Part shown: positions 12,219-22,500 of the stretch, piece by piece
Numbering within the stretch: position 1 is the stretch's first letter
Layout: each line of letters opens with the position of its first letter
Assembly: GCA_964653595.1 (NCBI GenBank)
Contig: CAZZHH010000002.1
Location: forward strand, 40,629-104,628
Source: JBAXTE01 sp964653595
GTDB lineage: Bacteria > Bacteroidota > Bacteroidia > Bacteroidales > WCHB1-69
Length of the DNA stretch: 64,000 nucleotides
Direction: 5' to 3'
Translations under genes and position numbers: made by a program
Notes under the pieces: generated by a model
Told to the model about the DNA's origin: nothing
The model's input: the letters and a program-made list of their open reading frames with translations, nothing else
Databases searched by the model: none

Positions 12219-14543
12219 ATGATGGATTTTTTTAGAAAACTTTTTTCCTTTTTTTTATTATATATCGCTTTATTAACGAGTTCTGTTGCTCAACTGCCAA
12301 TAGGAACATGGCGTGAGCATCTGCCATATCATAAAACAATCATGGTTGCTGAAACTCCTAATAGGTTATATGCTGCCACTCCTTTTGCTTTGTACTATGT
12401 TGATTATGCTGATTTTTCTATTACAAGACTCTCTAAAATCAATGGCTTGTCTGATATTGAAATATCTGCACTTGAGTATAATTCAGCACAAAACACACTT
12501 ATAGTTTGTTATAAAAATGCCAATATAGATTTAATTCAAGACGATGTTATCTTTAATTTGTCTGATATTCGAAGAAACTCAATTCCTGCGAATAAAAGAA
12601 TAAATAGAATTAAAACGAATGGAAATTATGCATACTTAGCTTGTGGTTTTGGTGTTGTAGTAATTGACGTTAAAAGAAAAGAGGTGAAAGATACTTGGTT
12701 GGTTGGAAGCCAAAGCACATATGTGAATATTACAGATATTGAAATGTATAAAGATAGTATTTTTTTAGCTTCTGATGTTGGAATTTATAAAGCACCTTTT
12801 ATTTCCTCAAATTTAGCAAATTATCAAGTATGGTCTTTGGATAACTCTTTCTGTATGAGCAACACCATGGTGTATGATGTTGAAAAAGTTGGAAGTAATT
12901 TATTAGTTCATCAAGTGGTAGCTGATAGCTCCTATCTTTTTGTTTATAATGGAAATAGTTGGTTGCCACTAACTCTAAATAATAAGCTCAAGAAACACAG
13001 TATACAGTGTAATTATAACAAGTTGATAACTACAAGCGATGATGGAAATGTGTCGTTATTCGACACCAACTTTGTCCAAACTGGATCCATATTTACCTAT
13101 AATCCTGGATTTATTTTTGCTACTTTTGCTCGTTTCGATCGTAAGGGTGATTTTTGGGTGTGCGATGATAATTATGGGTTAATATGGGTTAACGGAAAAA
13201 ATAATTGGGATTGTCGTAAATTGACGTTGATGGGTCCAAATATTTCTGACATATGGAGTGTTTTCGGATTCCATGACAAAGTCATCCTTTTAAGCGGTGC
13301 TGTAGATGATACTTATACCAATAAATGGGTTCAGCCTCAGTTTAGCCGATTTTCTGACGAAACGTGGGTGGGTGTTGACCGTAATAACAGTCCTGCTATA
13401 GACACTCTTTACGATTTGTTGAGTGCAGTAGTGGATCCTACAAATACAAATTCCTCATGGATAGCCTCCTGGGGAAAAGGATTGATCCATTTGGAAGGAA
13501 ATTTGGTCGACAAAGTGTATGATGCTTCAAATTCTGACTTAGAATTAAGTCCAAATAGGTCAACAAATATTGGTGGAGTTGCATTTGACAAAAACAATAA
13601 CCTTTGGATGACAAATCCAGGCGGATCGAAAGGGTTAAAAGTAAAAACTCCAGACAACCAATGGTATTCATTCTCTTTAAGTCCATACAATAATTATACA
13701 GTATCTCAAATTTTGGTGGATTCTAGTGGATATAAATGGATGCTTCTTCCTACAAATAACGGCATTTTGGTATACAAAGACAATGGTACTATCTCTAATG
13801 CATCAGACGATCAAGTGAAGTTTTTAAATATTAATTTGGGGACTAATATTTCTAGTAATGTCATAAACTGTTTCACTCAAGATTTAAATGGAGATATGTG
13901 GGTAGGTACTGATAAGGGAATTAAGGTGTTTTATAACGCAGCAAATGTTTTCTCATCTCCCAATTATGCTCCTCAAAACATTCTAATTGAACAAGATGGT
14001 TATGTTCAAAACTTATTTGAGTTTGAGAATGTTACCTCTATTCTTGTCGATGGAGCTAATCGAAAATGGGTTGGGACTTCCAAGGCTGGTCTTTTTTTGA
14101 TTTCTTCTGATGGCACAACCGAGTTGGCTCATTTTACAACATCCAACAGTCCTTTATTTTCAAATGAGATTACTTCCTTAGCAATAAATCAATTAAACGG
14201 AGAGGTCTTTATTGGCTCTACTGTTGGGTTAATATCTTACAGATCTAATGCAACCATGGGTCGTGATAAGATAATAAAAAGTGATGTAGTAGTATTTCCA
14301 AATCCAGTGCAACCCGATTTTAATGGGGAAATTGCGATCAAAGGTCTTACCACCAATGCAAACATTAAAATTACCAATGCTAATGGCGTTTTGGTTTATC
14401 AAACTATTGCCAATGGCGGTCAAGCGGTATGGAATGGGAAAAATTTTGATGGTGAGAAAGTCGCTACCGGAGTCTATTTGATATTCTCTTCCAATGATGA
14501 CGGATCCCAAAAAGTGGTTGCAAAACTTTTATTTATAAATTAA
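12219..14543 (+). CDS. porZ: PorZ-like T9SS surface protein (beta-propeller with C-terminal sorting domain)
   Basis: The 774-aa length is close to P. gingivalis PorZ. A signal peptide ends near residue 24 (TSSVAQ). The mature start LPIGTWREHLPYH is typical of PorZ. Beta-propeller blades of the two-component-regulator-propeller type follow (NLWMTNPGG, DMWVGTDKGIKVF, KWVGTSKAGLF). The last ~80 residues are a type A T9SS sorting domain (VVFPNPV ... GVYLIF). In P. gingivalis PorZ is part of the cell-surface attachment complex with PorU, PorV and PorQ and binds A-LPS for transfer to cargo. recO begins 6 nt after the stop, an arrangement I recall as common in the phylum. The ATG at 12219 is directly followed by a second ATG, so the start could be one codon later. 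Confidence 0.88.
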   Translation: MMDFFRKLFSFFLLYIALLTSSVAQLPIGTWREHLPYHKTIMVAETPNRLYAATPFALYYVDYADFSITRLSKINGLSDIEISALEYNSAQNTLIVCYKNANIDLIQDDVIFNLSDIRRNSIPANKRINRIKTNGNYAYLACGFGVVVIDVKRKEVKDTWLVGSQSTYVNITDIEMYKDSIFLASDVGIYKAPFISSNLANYQVWSLDNSFCMSNTMVYDVEKVGSNLLVHQVVADSSYLFVYNGNSWLPLTLNNKLKKHSIQCNYNKLITTSDDGNVSLFDTNFVQTGSIFTYNPGFIFATFARFDRKGDFWVCDDNYGLIWVNGKNNWDCRKLTLMGPNISDIWSVFGFHDKVILLSGAVDDTYTNKWVQPQFSRFSDETWVGVDRNNSPAIDTLYDLLSAVVDPTNTNSSWIASWGKGLIHLEGNLVDKVYDASNSDLELSPNRSTNIGGVAFDKNNNLWMTNPGGSKGLKVKTPDNQWYSFSLSPYNNYTVSQILVDSSGYKWMLLPTNNGILVYKDNGTISNASDDQVKFLNINLGTNISSNVINCFTQDLNGDMWVGTDKGIKVFYNAANVFSSPNYAPQNILIEQDGYVQNLFEFENVTSILVDGANRKWVGTSKAGLFLISSDGTTELAHFTTSNSPLFSNEITSLAINQLNGEVFIGSTVGLISYRSNATMGRDKIIKSDVVVFPNPVQPDFNGEIAIKGLTTNANIKITNANGVLVYQTIANGGQAVWNGKNFDGEKVATGVYLIFSSNDDGSQKVVAKLLFIN

Positions 14544-14549
14544 TCCTAA

Positions 14550-15278
14550 ATGCTGGTTAAAACACATGGCATCCTTTTGTATAAGGTAAAATTCTCCGAA
14601 ACAAGTTTGATTTTTCATCTTTTAACTCCCGAAATGGGCGTTAAAGCTTTTATGGTAAAAGGAGTTAGATCTAAAAAATCTAAGTTTTCTGTAGCCATGT
14701 TTGAATATATGAATTTACTCGATGTTGTTGCATCCCAAGGTGTTAAATCCGATTTTTTAACAGTTCGTGAAGTGGGTTTTTGTAACAACGCTCCATTTCA
14801 GTCTTTAGACCCTATTCGCAACTCCATTCTCATCTTTCTAGCTGAGTTTCTTCATAAATCACTGGTAAAATCTGTCCCCGATCAATCTCTTTATTATTTC
14901 GTAGATCAATCTATACGCATTTTTTCTCAAATGAAAAGTCCTATCCCAGATTTTCACCTTTGGTTTATTACCAAAATATCGCAATATCTGGGTATTATTC
15001 CGAAAAATAACTTTAGCGCCAGTTACTCTCATTTTAGTATTGCTAATTCGCAGTTTGTCATACCAACTAAAAATGAGGAGGGGCTTTTCTCTTTGTCTTC
15101 GTCTCAACTTCTTCATTATTATCTTTCCTCTTCTATTGATGACCTTTCAAAAAAATCGGTCCCATTAAGTTTTCGAAATCAATTTTTAGACGAAATGTTG
15201 TTTTTTTATCGGTATCATCATGAGCATTTTCACGGACTTAAATCACACGAAATATTAAAGTCAATTTTCCATGGATGA
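14550..15278 (+). CDS. recO: DNA repair protein RecO
   Basis: RecO helps load RecA on SSB-coated single strands in the RecF pathway. The 242-aa protein has the typical N-terminal OB-fold opening (LVKTHGILLYKVKFSETSLI, then LTPEMGVKAFMVKGVRSKKS), with a helical C-terminal region. The zinc-binding cysteines of some RecO proteins are absent, as in many Bacteroidota. It follows porZ by 6 nt and is probably co-transcribed with it. Confidence 0.9.
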   Translation: MLVKTHGILLYKVKFSETSLIFHLLTPEMGVKAFMVKGVRSKKSKFSVAMFEYMNLLDVVASQGVKSDFLTVREVGFCNNAPFQSLDPIRNSILIFLAEFLHKSLVKSVPDQSLYYFVDQSIRIFSQMKSPIPDFHLWFITKISQYLGIIPKNNFSASYSHFSIANSQFVIPTKNEEGLFSLSSSQLLHYYLSSSIDDLSKKSVPLSFRNQFLDEMLFFYRYHHEHFHGLKSHEILKSIFHG

Positions 15279-15352
15279 TACCAGGAAGATTGAATTTTAA
15301 AATAAAATTACTGTAAATGTATTTTATTGTGTCAAATTAATATTAAACAACG

Positions 15353-15598
15353 ATGAGTGAACAATATAGTAACCAACAAAACAATCCATTACATGGTGTT
15401 ACGTTAGAAATGATTGTAAATAAACTGTATGAACATTATGGATGGGAGGTGCTTGGATATTTGGTTAATGTTAATTGTTTTAATAATAACCCAAGTTTGA
15501 AATCTAGTTTAAAATTTCTACGTAAAACTCCATGGGCTAGAGCAAAGGTGGAAGATCTATACATAGCATTGATGGAAAAAGAACAAAAAACTAAATAG
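15353..15598 (+). CDS. VF530 family small DNA-binding protein (DUF2132)
   Basis: The 81-aa protein carries the compact VF530 fold signature: [43 protein letters not shown] and a C-terminal VEDLY helix. The family is named after a Vibrio fischeri structure and is thought to bind nucleic acid; the biological role is not established. The gene is 74 nt after recO and ends before a strong hairpin. Confidence 0.88.
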   Translation: MSEQYSNQQNNPLHGVTLEMIVNKLYEHYGWEVLGYLVNVNCFNNNPSLKSSLKFLRKTPWARAKVEDLYIALMEKEQKTK

Positions 15599-15715
15599 AT
15601 TATTATTCAACTACATTATAATACTTTTTTGTTCGTGTTTTTGACGATATTCTATGTTGTAAACCACAAATAGATAGCAGAATATATGATATTTAATCAA
15701 AAATCTTTTAGTTAT

Positions 15716-15751
15716 AACAACAACCAAGTCGGATTAAACTTGGTTGTTGTT
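15716..15751 (+). terminator. Bidirectional hairpin terminator
   Basis: A perfect 14-bp stem (aacaacaaccaagt / acttggttgttgtt) with an 8-nt loop, between the VF530 gene on the + strand and the peroxiredoxin on the - strand. It has no long T run. Confidence 0.65.
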
Positions 15752-15790
15752 AATTGAAAACTTAAATCTTGAGAGATTGGATGTGAATTT

Positions 15791-16339
15791 TTATAAAGTT
15801 TTCTCCCCTTTTTTCCAATTGCAAGGGGTTAATCCACCGTTTTGAAAAGCTTCCACTAAGCGAACTACCTCTTCAATGTTTCTGCCCACAGAGAGGTCGT
15901 TTACGCTTACATGGCGGATGATTCCTTGCGGATCAACGATGTATGTTGTGCGGTAGGCCACCTTCGTATTTACTTCCAAAATGCCAAGTTCCTCTGCTAG
16001 TGATTTGGATGTGTCTGCCAACATTGGAAACGATAGCTCTTTTAAATCTGGATGGCTGTTTCTCCATGCTAAGTGCACGAAGTGACTATCGGTAGAAGCG
16101 CCTATTAATACAGTGTTGCTGGCTGCAAGCTTGGATGAGATTTCGTTGAACCCTGCTATTTCGGTCGGACAGACAAAGGTGAAATCCATTGGCCACCAAA
16201 ACATCACCATCCATTTTCCTTCAAGGATGTGATCTTGGTTGGTTATTTGTTCAAACTCTTTGCCCATCTCTCTCGATACGCATGCTGTCTTTGAAAATTC
16301 GGGAAATTTTGATCCTACTGATAACATTCTATTTTCCAT
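15791..16339 (-). CDS. 2-Cys peroxiredoxin, AhpC/TSA type
   Basis: A thiol peroxidase of about 182 aa. The peroxidatic Cys57 sits in DFTFVCPTE, and a resolving Cys lies near the C-terminus in TPCNWKKGE. The preferred start is the ATG at 16339 (MENRMLSVGSKFPEF); an upstream in-frame ATG at 16396 would add 19 residues without family similarity. It reduces H2O2 and organic peroxides using thioredoxin or AhpF. No ahpF or oxyR is adjacent; two thioredoxin genes lie at the end of the window. It could be named ahpC or prx; the subfamily is not certain. Confidence 0.92.
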   Translation of the reverse strand: MENRMLSVGSKFPEFSKTACVSREMGKEFEQITNQDHILEGKWMVMFWWPMDFTFVCPTEIAGFNEISSKLAASNTVLIGASTDSHFVHLAWRNSHPDLKELSFPMLADTSKSLAEELGILEVNTKVAYRTTYIVDPQGIIRHVSVNDLSVGRNIEEVVRLVEAFQNGGLTPCNWKKGEKTL

Positions 16340-16615
16340 AATATAATTTTGTTTATTTATTTTTTCTGTAAAGGTAAGAACATTCAATTTTATCAAACAA
16401 ATAGAAAATTTCTATCGATTTATTGCTTTTTTCTATTATAGAAACGCTGTTTTCGTAAATCAAATTATCTAGAAGTCTGTAAATGTCATATAGAATATAT
16501 TTCTTTCATATAAACATTTTTTTTAACTTACTTTTATCATTCATAATTATAATTAAAACGAAGTACTTTCAATGAAAAATTAATCTATCACTAGTGTTAG
16601 TTCAAAAAAAATGGT

Positions 16616-16623
16616 TAATTTTG
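16616..16623 (+). promoter_or_regulatory. Candidate -7 element for the GT2/AMP-ligase pair
   Basis: TAATTTTG matches TAnnTTTG and lies 17 nt before the glycosyltransferase start, implying a very short leader. Confidence 0.35.
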
Positions 16624-16639
16624 CAAAAAAACAACAAAC

Positions 16640-17431
16640 ATGGACGACATTCCTTCCGAACCTGACTCTGTACCGAAACGGGCTCCGTTAATCAGTATTA
16701 TCACTGTGGTTTACAATAGCCAACAGTTTTTAGAAGCAACTATTCAAAGTATAGCCTGCCAGCAATCAACCAATTACGAATTCATTATTATTGACGGTGG
16801 TTCAACCGATGGGACTTTAGAAATCATTAAAAAATATCCCGACATTGTTACTCATTGGATAAGCGAGCCTGATAAAGGATTGTACGATGCCATGAATAAA
16901 GGGCTAAAGATTTCTACAGGGGATTACGTCTGGTTTATCAATTCTGGAGATAAAATTTACGAAGAAAATACCATTTCATTAATCGAAGCTATCGCCAATC
17001 ATAACTTATATCCGGATGTTATTTATGGTGAGACTGTGATAATCGACAACGAAGATAAGGAGATTGGAATGCGTCGATTGTCGACACCAGAAGTGCTCAC
17101 ATGGCGAAAATTGATAGACGGATTAGTAGTATGTCATCAAGCAATATTGGTTAAAAGAACCAATGCTCCCAATTATAATCTTAAGTATAAAATATCTGCT
17201 GATTATGACTGGATATTAACTTCTTTGAAAATGGCAAAATCGATTGAAAATTCGAGACTGATATTGGCTAAATATCTAGATAATGGTTTGTCAAAGAACA
17301 ATATTCCAAAGGCATTAAAGGAGCGATTTATAGTGATGAACAGGAATTTTGGTTTCGCCAAAACCGCAGCAAATCATCTCATGATTGCGATTCGCTTTTT
17401 CAAATATGTTATTCGAAATCATCGTTATTAA
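16640..17431 (+). CDS. Family 2 glycosyltransferase
   Basis: Transfers a sugar from a nucleotide donor, probably during surface glycan assembly on the cytoplasmic face. The 263-aa protein has a GT-A fold starting at residue ~17 (LISIITVVYNSQQFL), the donor-binding Asp in IIDGGSTDGT, the acceptor-side EPDKGLYDAMNKG motif, and FINSGD at the usual DxD-like position. It is soluble, with no clear transmembrane helix. It resembles WcaA-type enzymes acting on amino- or deoxy-sugars; the substrate cannot be inferred. Its stop codon overlaps the start of the next gene (TAATG), showing translational coupling with an acyl-adenylate ligase. Confidence 0.9.
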   Translation: MDDIPSEPDSVPKRAPLISIITVVYNSQQFLEATIQSIACQQSTNYEFIIIDGGSTDGTLEIIKKYPDIVTHWISEPDKGLYDAMNKGLKISTGDYVWFINSGDKIYEENTISLIEAIANHNLYPDVIYGETVIIDNEDKEIGMRRLSTPEVLTWRKLIDGLVVCHQAILVKRTNAPNYNLKYKISADYDWILTSLKMAKSIENSRLILAKYLDNGLSKNNIPKALKERFIVMNRNFGFAKTAANHLMIAIRFFKYVIRNHRY

Positions 17432-18780
17432 TGAGTTATATTCAATTTCTTCGCAATGTTGCTCACACCAGTCCTCAAGATATTGCAATTATAGATTGCG
17501 ACCATATTTCTTATACTTATCAGCAACTTATTGATAAAACGGATTTTTGGATTTCTGAAATTTCAAATATCGTCTCTCCATCGATGGTTGTTGGAGTTTA
17601 TGGTGATTTTAATATTCAGACCGTCTCTTTATTCCTTTCCTTGATAGAGTTAAAAGCGGTTATTGTTCCTTTATCTATTCAAAATAAAGATATTGATAGC
17701 AAAAAGGAGATTGCCGAAATAGAGTTGTTTATTGATACTACTCAAGAGGATGATAATTTTACATTTACTGGTAAACGATCTGATCATCCCCTTTTTGATA
17801 CACTTAAGACTTTGTCTCATCCTGGTATTATTATTTTCTCTTCAGGGTCCACTGGTGAGCCAAAAGCAGCACTGCATGATTTCACATACTTATTGTCGAA
17901 ATTTCAAAAACCAAGAGCCCCCTATCGAAGCATCGTTTTTTTACTTTTCGATCATTGGGGTGGCATAAATACGTTGTTACATATTTTATCTTGTGGCGGT
18001 ACTGCTTGTTTTCCAAAGCAACGAAGTGCAGAATATATTTGTAGGTTAATTGAACAATATAGCATTAATCTTTTGCCGTCTACTCCTACTTTTTTGAATC
18101 TTATGTTGATTAATCAAGCTTATAAAAACTATGATTTAACCTCTTTGTCATTAATCACGTATGGCACTGAATCGATGCCAGAAGCTACGTTGTTACGTTT
18201 AAATCAGGAGTTTCCATGGGTTGCTTTTAAACAAACCTATGGTCTCACCGAGTTAGGGGTAATGAGAACTGTTTCAAAATCGAACCAATCTCTTTGGCTT
18301 AAAGTAGGAGGGGAGGATTATCAAACAAAAGTGGTGGATGGACGATTCTATATTCGCACTAAATCATCCATCATCGGCTATTTAAATGCACCATCTCCTT
18401 TTGATGCTGAGGGCTGGTACAATACTGGAGACCAAGTGGAAGTTGACGGAGAGTGGATTAAGTTTTTGGGAAGAGAAAGCGATATTATTAATGTTGGTGG
18501 TCAAAAAGTGTTCCCAGCCGAAGTGGAATCTACTATTTTGTCGCTCCCATGGGTAGCAGATTGTGTTGCATTTGGAGAAAAAAATCCAATTACCGGGATG
18601 AATGTGAGTTGTAAAATTGTTCTTTCCAAAAAACACGATGTGCCAGAAAAACCGCAACTAGAGGTAAAAAAATGGTGCAAACAAAAAATGGAATCCTTTA
18701 AAATTCCAGTAAGAATTTTAATCATAGAAGCTACCGAGTTTAACCAAAGGTTTAAAAAAAATAGAGATATTAAAGGATAA
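17431..18780 (+). CDS. AMP-binding (acyl-adenylate-forming) ligase
   Basis: An ANL-superfamily enzyme of 449 aa, shorter than typical acyl-CoA synthetases (~500-550). Visible core motifs: the P-loop SSGSTGEPK near residue 138, TYGLTELG near 270, YNTGDQVEVDGEW near 330 and GRESDIINVGGQKVFPAEVE near 350. The C-terminal lysine region is EFNQRFKKNRD. It would activate a carboxylic acid as acyl-AMP and then transfer it to CoA or a carrier. No carrier protein is encoded beside it. Coupling to a glycosyltransferase suggests acylation of a glycan or synthesis of an acyl donor for one; this is inference. Confidence 0.9.
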   Translation: MSYIQFLRNVAHTSPQDIAIIDCDHISYTYQQLIDKTDFWISEISNIVSPSMVVGVYGDFNIQTVSLFLSLIELKAVIVPLSIQNKDIDSKKEIAEIELFIDTTQEDDNFTFTGKRSDHPLFDTLKTLSHPGIIIFSSGSTGEPKAALHDFTYLLSKFQKPRAPYRSIVFLLFDHWGGINTLLHILSCGGTACFPKQRSAEYICRLIEQYSINLLPSTPTFLNLMLINQAYKNYDLTSLSLITYGTESMPEATLLRLNQEFPWVAFKQTYGLTELGVMRTVSKSNQSLWLKVGGEDYQTKVVDGRFYIRTKSSIIGYLNAPSPFDAEGWYNTGDQVEVDGEWIKFLGRESDIINVGGQKVFPAEVESTILSLPWVADCVAFGEKNPITGMNVSCKIVLSKKHDVPEKPQLEVKKWCKQKMESFKIPVRILIIEATEFNQRFKKNRDIKG

Positions 18781-18829
18781 TACGGATTTATCCATCCTCA
18801 TAAGTAATATTCATCTTAGAAGTTCTTGG

Positions 18830-19324
18830 TTACTTTTTACTCCAATTTAGGGTAGAAAAAATGGCGATCAGGTGTTCCATGTCTTCCTTGTTATTAGCAT
18901 TGCCAAAGAGGTGCAAAAACTCGTCGCCACCACTTGAATATTTGTTTTGTAACACCATTTCTATAAAATACGTTTCATTACAATGATAAACATTCCATTC
19001 ATTTTCATCACCAAAGATAGTAGTTTTTCGTTTAGATTCTTTGCAACTTGACTTTGATTTGCCAAAATTACTTGGATGATTACCTAAATATATACCGGCG
19101 GTAAGTAGCTCTTTTTTGTTTGTATCCATAGGTAAAATATAGAAAATATCATAATCGGGTCCCATGTTTTTCTGAATTATATACTTATCAGGAATGGAAA
19201 TCTCTAACTGGGTGTCAGGTAAAAGTGTTGATTTTAAGGATTTTATGTATGCTTTATCAAGATTCGGAGTACATGCAATACCGAACAGCCCAATAAAAAC
19301 CAGTATGCTATACATTGTTTTCAT
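18830..19324 (-). CDS. Hypothetical lipoprotein
   Basis: I do not recognise the family. The 164-aa protein has a lipoprotein signal (LFGIAC, lipidated Cys at residue 18), so it should sit in the inner or outer membrane. The mature part is rich in beta-strand-like segments and contains two further Cys (SSCKESKRK, YHCNETYF). It lies convergent to the AMP-ligase gene with a 49-nt gap and upstream of a hairpin shared with the PFOR region. Confidence 0.65.
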   Translation of the reverse strand: MKTMYSILVFIGLFGIACTPNLDKAYIKSLKSTLLPDTQLEISIPDKYIIQKNMGPDYDIFYILPMDTNKKELLTAGIYLGNHPSNFGKSKSSCKESKRKTTIFGDENEWNVYHCNETYFIEMVLQNKYSSGGDEFLHLFGNANNKEDMEHLIAIFSTLNWSKK

Positions 19325-19401
19325 ATCGTTTGAATGTTATGATTTGAATTGTAAAGATAGTTTTTTTTTGCTCTTGAAAGTCGCTGGTTTTTGATTGAAT
19401 T

Positions 19402-19432
19402 AAAAAAGGAAGCCTTTCGGACTTCCTTTTTT
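19402..19432 (-). terminator. Hairpin terminator between the lipoprotein gene and PFOR
   Basis: An 11-bp stem, aaaaaaggaag / cttcctttttt. It lies 73 nt past the 3' end of the PFOR gene, which ends at 19505 on the - strand, and has an A run at its left edge that reads as T on that strand. Confidence 0.7.
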
Positions 19433-19504
19433 ATATTGAAAAATATGATTGCTATCAACTAACGACTTTTGAATTATTAGTCATTAGGTTGCTGACAGAA
19501 TTTG

Positions 19505-22500
19505 TTATTCTTCTTTTGCTAAGCGAGCATATTGTTTGTATCTCCACTCTGCATTATCTTGAGTGATTTTAAACAGCTCTTTAGCTTCTTGAGGGAATGT
19601 TTTTAGCAATGAGCTATAACGTACTTCACTCAAAATAAATTCTTGGAATTTGCTCCAATCTGGTTCTTTGCTATCTAAAACAAAGCCATTTTGTCCTTTT
19701 TCTTCCAACTCTGGATTAAATCTCCATAAGTGCCAGTAACCGCATTCTACTGCCAATTTTTCTTCGTGTTGAGTACGGCTCATTCCAGTTTTTAAACCAT
19801 GATTAATACAAGGAGCATATGCAATAACGATAGATGGACCGTTAAATGCTTCTGCTTCTTTTATGGCTTTGAAATATTGCGATTGGCTTGCACCCATAGC
19901 TACTTGAGCTACATACACATATCCATAAGATTTAGCAATTAATCCTAAATCTTTTTTGCGGATTTTCTTACCAGAAGTTGCAAATTTAGCTACTGCACCA
20001 GCAGGGGTTGCTTTCGACGATTGACCACCTGTGTTGCTATATACTTCGGTATCCATTACCAAAATATTGATATCTTCGCCGCTAGCCAACACATGGTCTA
20101 AGCCACCAAATCCGATATCATAAGCCCAACCGTCACCACCGAATACCCAGTGAGATTTTTTTGCAAGATATTGTTTTAGTTCAAGAATCTCTTTGCAGTA
20201 ACTACAATCACATTTTGAAGCCAATACTACTATTTGATCTCCAATTTTTTTGCTTTCTAGAGCATTATCGCGGTTGTCTATCCATTGTTGGAATAAGCCT
20301 TTAAGTTCTGCTGAACAGCAGTTGCAACCAGCAATGGCTTCTTCCATAATACGTTGGATGCGTTCACGCATTTGACGAGTAGCTACTGCCATTCCAAATC
20401 CAAATTCTGCGTTGTCTTCAAACAAAGAGTTAGCCCATGCTGGACCAAAACCACTTTTGTTGTTTTTGCAATATGGAGTTGCAGGAGCAGATCCACCATA
20501 AATAGAAGAACATCCAGTAGCATTAGCAACCGTCATTTGTTCTCCAAATAATTGTGTGATGGTCTTGATGTAAGGAGTTTCTCCACAACCAGCGCAAGCA
20601 CCCGAAAATTCGAATAAAGGTTGAGCAAATTGACTATTTTTAATATTCAATGACTTGTCAATTAAATGGTCTTTATAGGTAACTTTTTCTTGTGAATAGT
20701 TCCAATTTTCTGTTTGTCCCAGTTGGCTTTCCAATGATTTCATAACCAAAGCTTTTGTTTTTGCTGGACATACATCCGCGCAATTACCACAACCGGTACA
20801 ATCTAAAACAGAGACTTGAACTCTAAAGTGCATTCCAGCCATTTCTTTAGGAGCTTTGATGTCGATGGTATTCATGCTAGAAGGAGCATTTTTTAACTCA
20901 TCATCAGTCATTACCACTGGACGAATAGCAGCGTGAGGACAAACTAGAGAACATTGGTTACATTGAATACAGTTTTCAGACAACCATTCAGGAACATCTA
21001 CCGCTACTCCACGTTTTTCGTATGCAGTAGTTCCTGCAGGGAATGTGCCATCTTCGTAGCCAAGAAAAGCACTTACAGGAAGATCGTTACCTCTTTGTCC
21101 AACCATTGGCTCAACTACATTTTTAATGAAGTCTGGAATGTTTCGAGTGTCTTTTTCCGATTTTAATTCAATATTAGCCCATTCAGTGGGAATATCAACT
21201 TTAACTACATTGCTACCTTTATCTACAGCAGCATTGTTCATGTTTACTATTTTTTCACCTTTACTTCCATAAGATTTAACGATGAATTTCTTCATTTGCT
21301 CTACGGCAAGATCGTAAGGAATTACTCCAGAAATTTTGAAAAATGCGGATTGTAAAATAGTGTTGGTGCGATTTCCTAAACCAATTTCAACAGCTATCGA
21401 GGTTGCATCAATAATGTACATGCTGATATTGTTGCTAGCAAGATATTTTTTTACATTATCAGGTAAATGTTTTTTGGTCTCTTCTACACTCCAAGGAGAA
21501 TTATAAAGGAAAGTGCCACCTTTTTTTAAACCTCTTAAACAGTCGTATTTGTTAAGATATGCAGGAACGTGAACTGCTACGAAATCTGGAGTTCCAACTA
21601 AGTATGGTGCTTTAATTGGGTGATCGCCAAAACGTAAATGAGAACAGGTGTACCCACCCGATTTCTTACTGTCGTAATCGAAATAAGCTTGGCTGTATTT
21701 GTCGGTATTGTCGCCAATGATTTTGATTGAGTTTTTATTTGCTCCTACTGTTCCGTCAGCACCTAAACCATAGAATTTTGCTTCAAAGGTGCCTTTTGGT
21801 AAAATAGAAAATTCTGGCAATACAGGTAATGATTTAAAGGTAACATCATCTACAATACCAATAGTAAATTGATTTTTTGGTTCTGATGCTTCTAAATTGT
21901 TGAAAACCGACACAATTTGAGCTGGTGTAGTATCTTTTGAGGATAATCCATAACGTCCGCCAATAATTACTGGTTTTTGTCCGCATGGAATCTCTTTGCT
22001 AGTTGCAAATGCTTCTACGATATCTAAGTATAATGGATCTCCATTAGCGCCAGTTTCTTTGGTTCGGTCTAAAACGCAAATGCGTTTTGCTGATTTAGGC
22101 ATTACTGCCATTAAGTATTTTACTGAAAATGGACGATAGAGATGAACAACTATCAATCCTGTTTTTTTGCCTTCAGCGTTCAATTTGTCTACTACGGTCT
22201 TGATGGTTTCTGTAACAGATCCCATAGCTACAAGAACATCAGTTGCATCTTGCGCACCATAATAAGTAAATGGAGCATATTGACGACCAGTGATTTTGCT
22301 GATCTCTTTCATGTAATTTGCAACGATATCTGGAATTGCATCATGAAATTTATTTTGAAGCTCACGAGTTTGGAAGTAGATATCTGGATTTTGTGCAGTA
22401 CCTCTTGTTACAGAATTTTCAGGGTTTAATGCACGATCCCTAAATGCTTTAAGCTGATCCATGTCAATTAGCTTTGCTACCGCTTCTTGATTGGTGCTTT

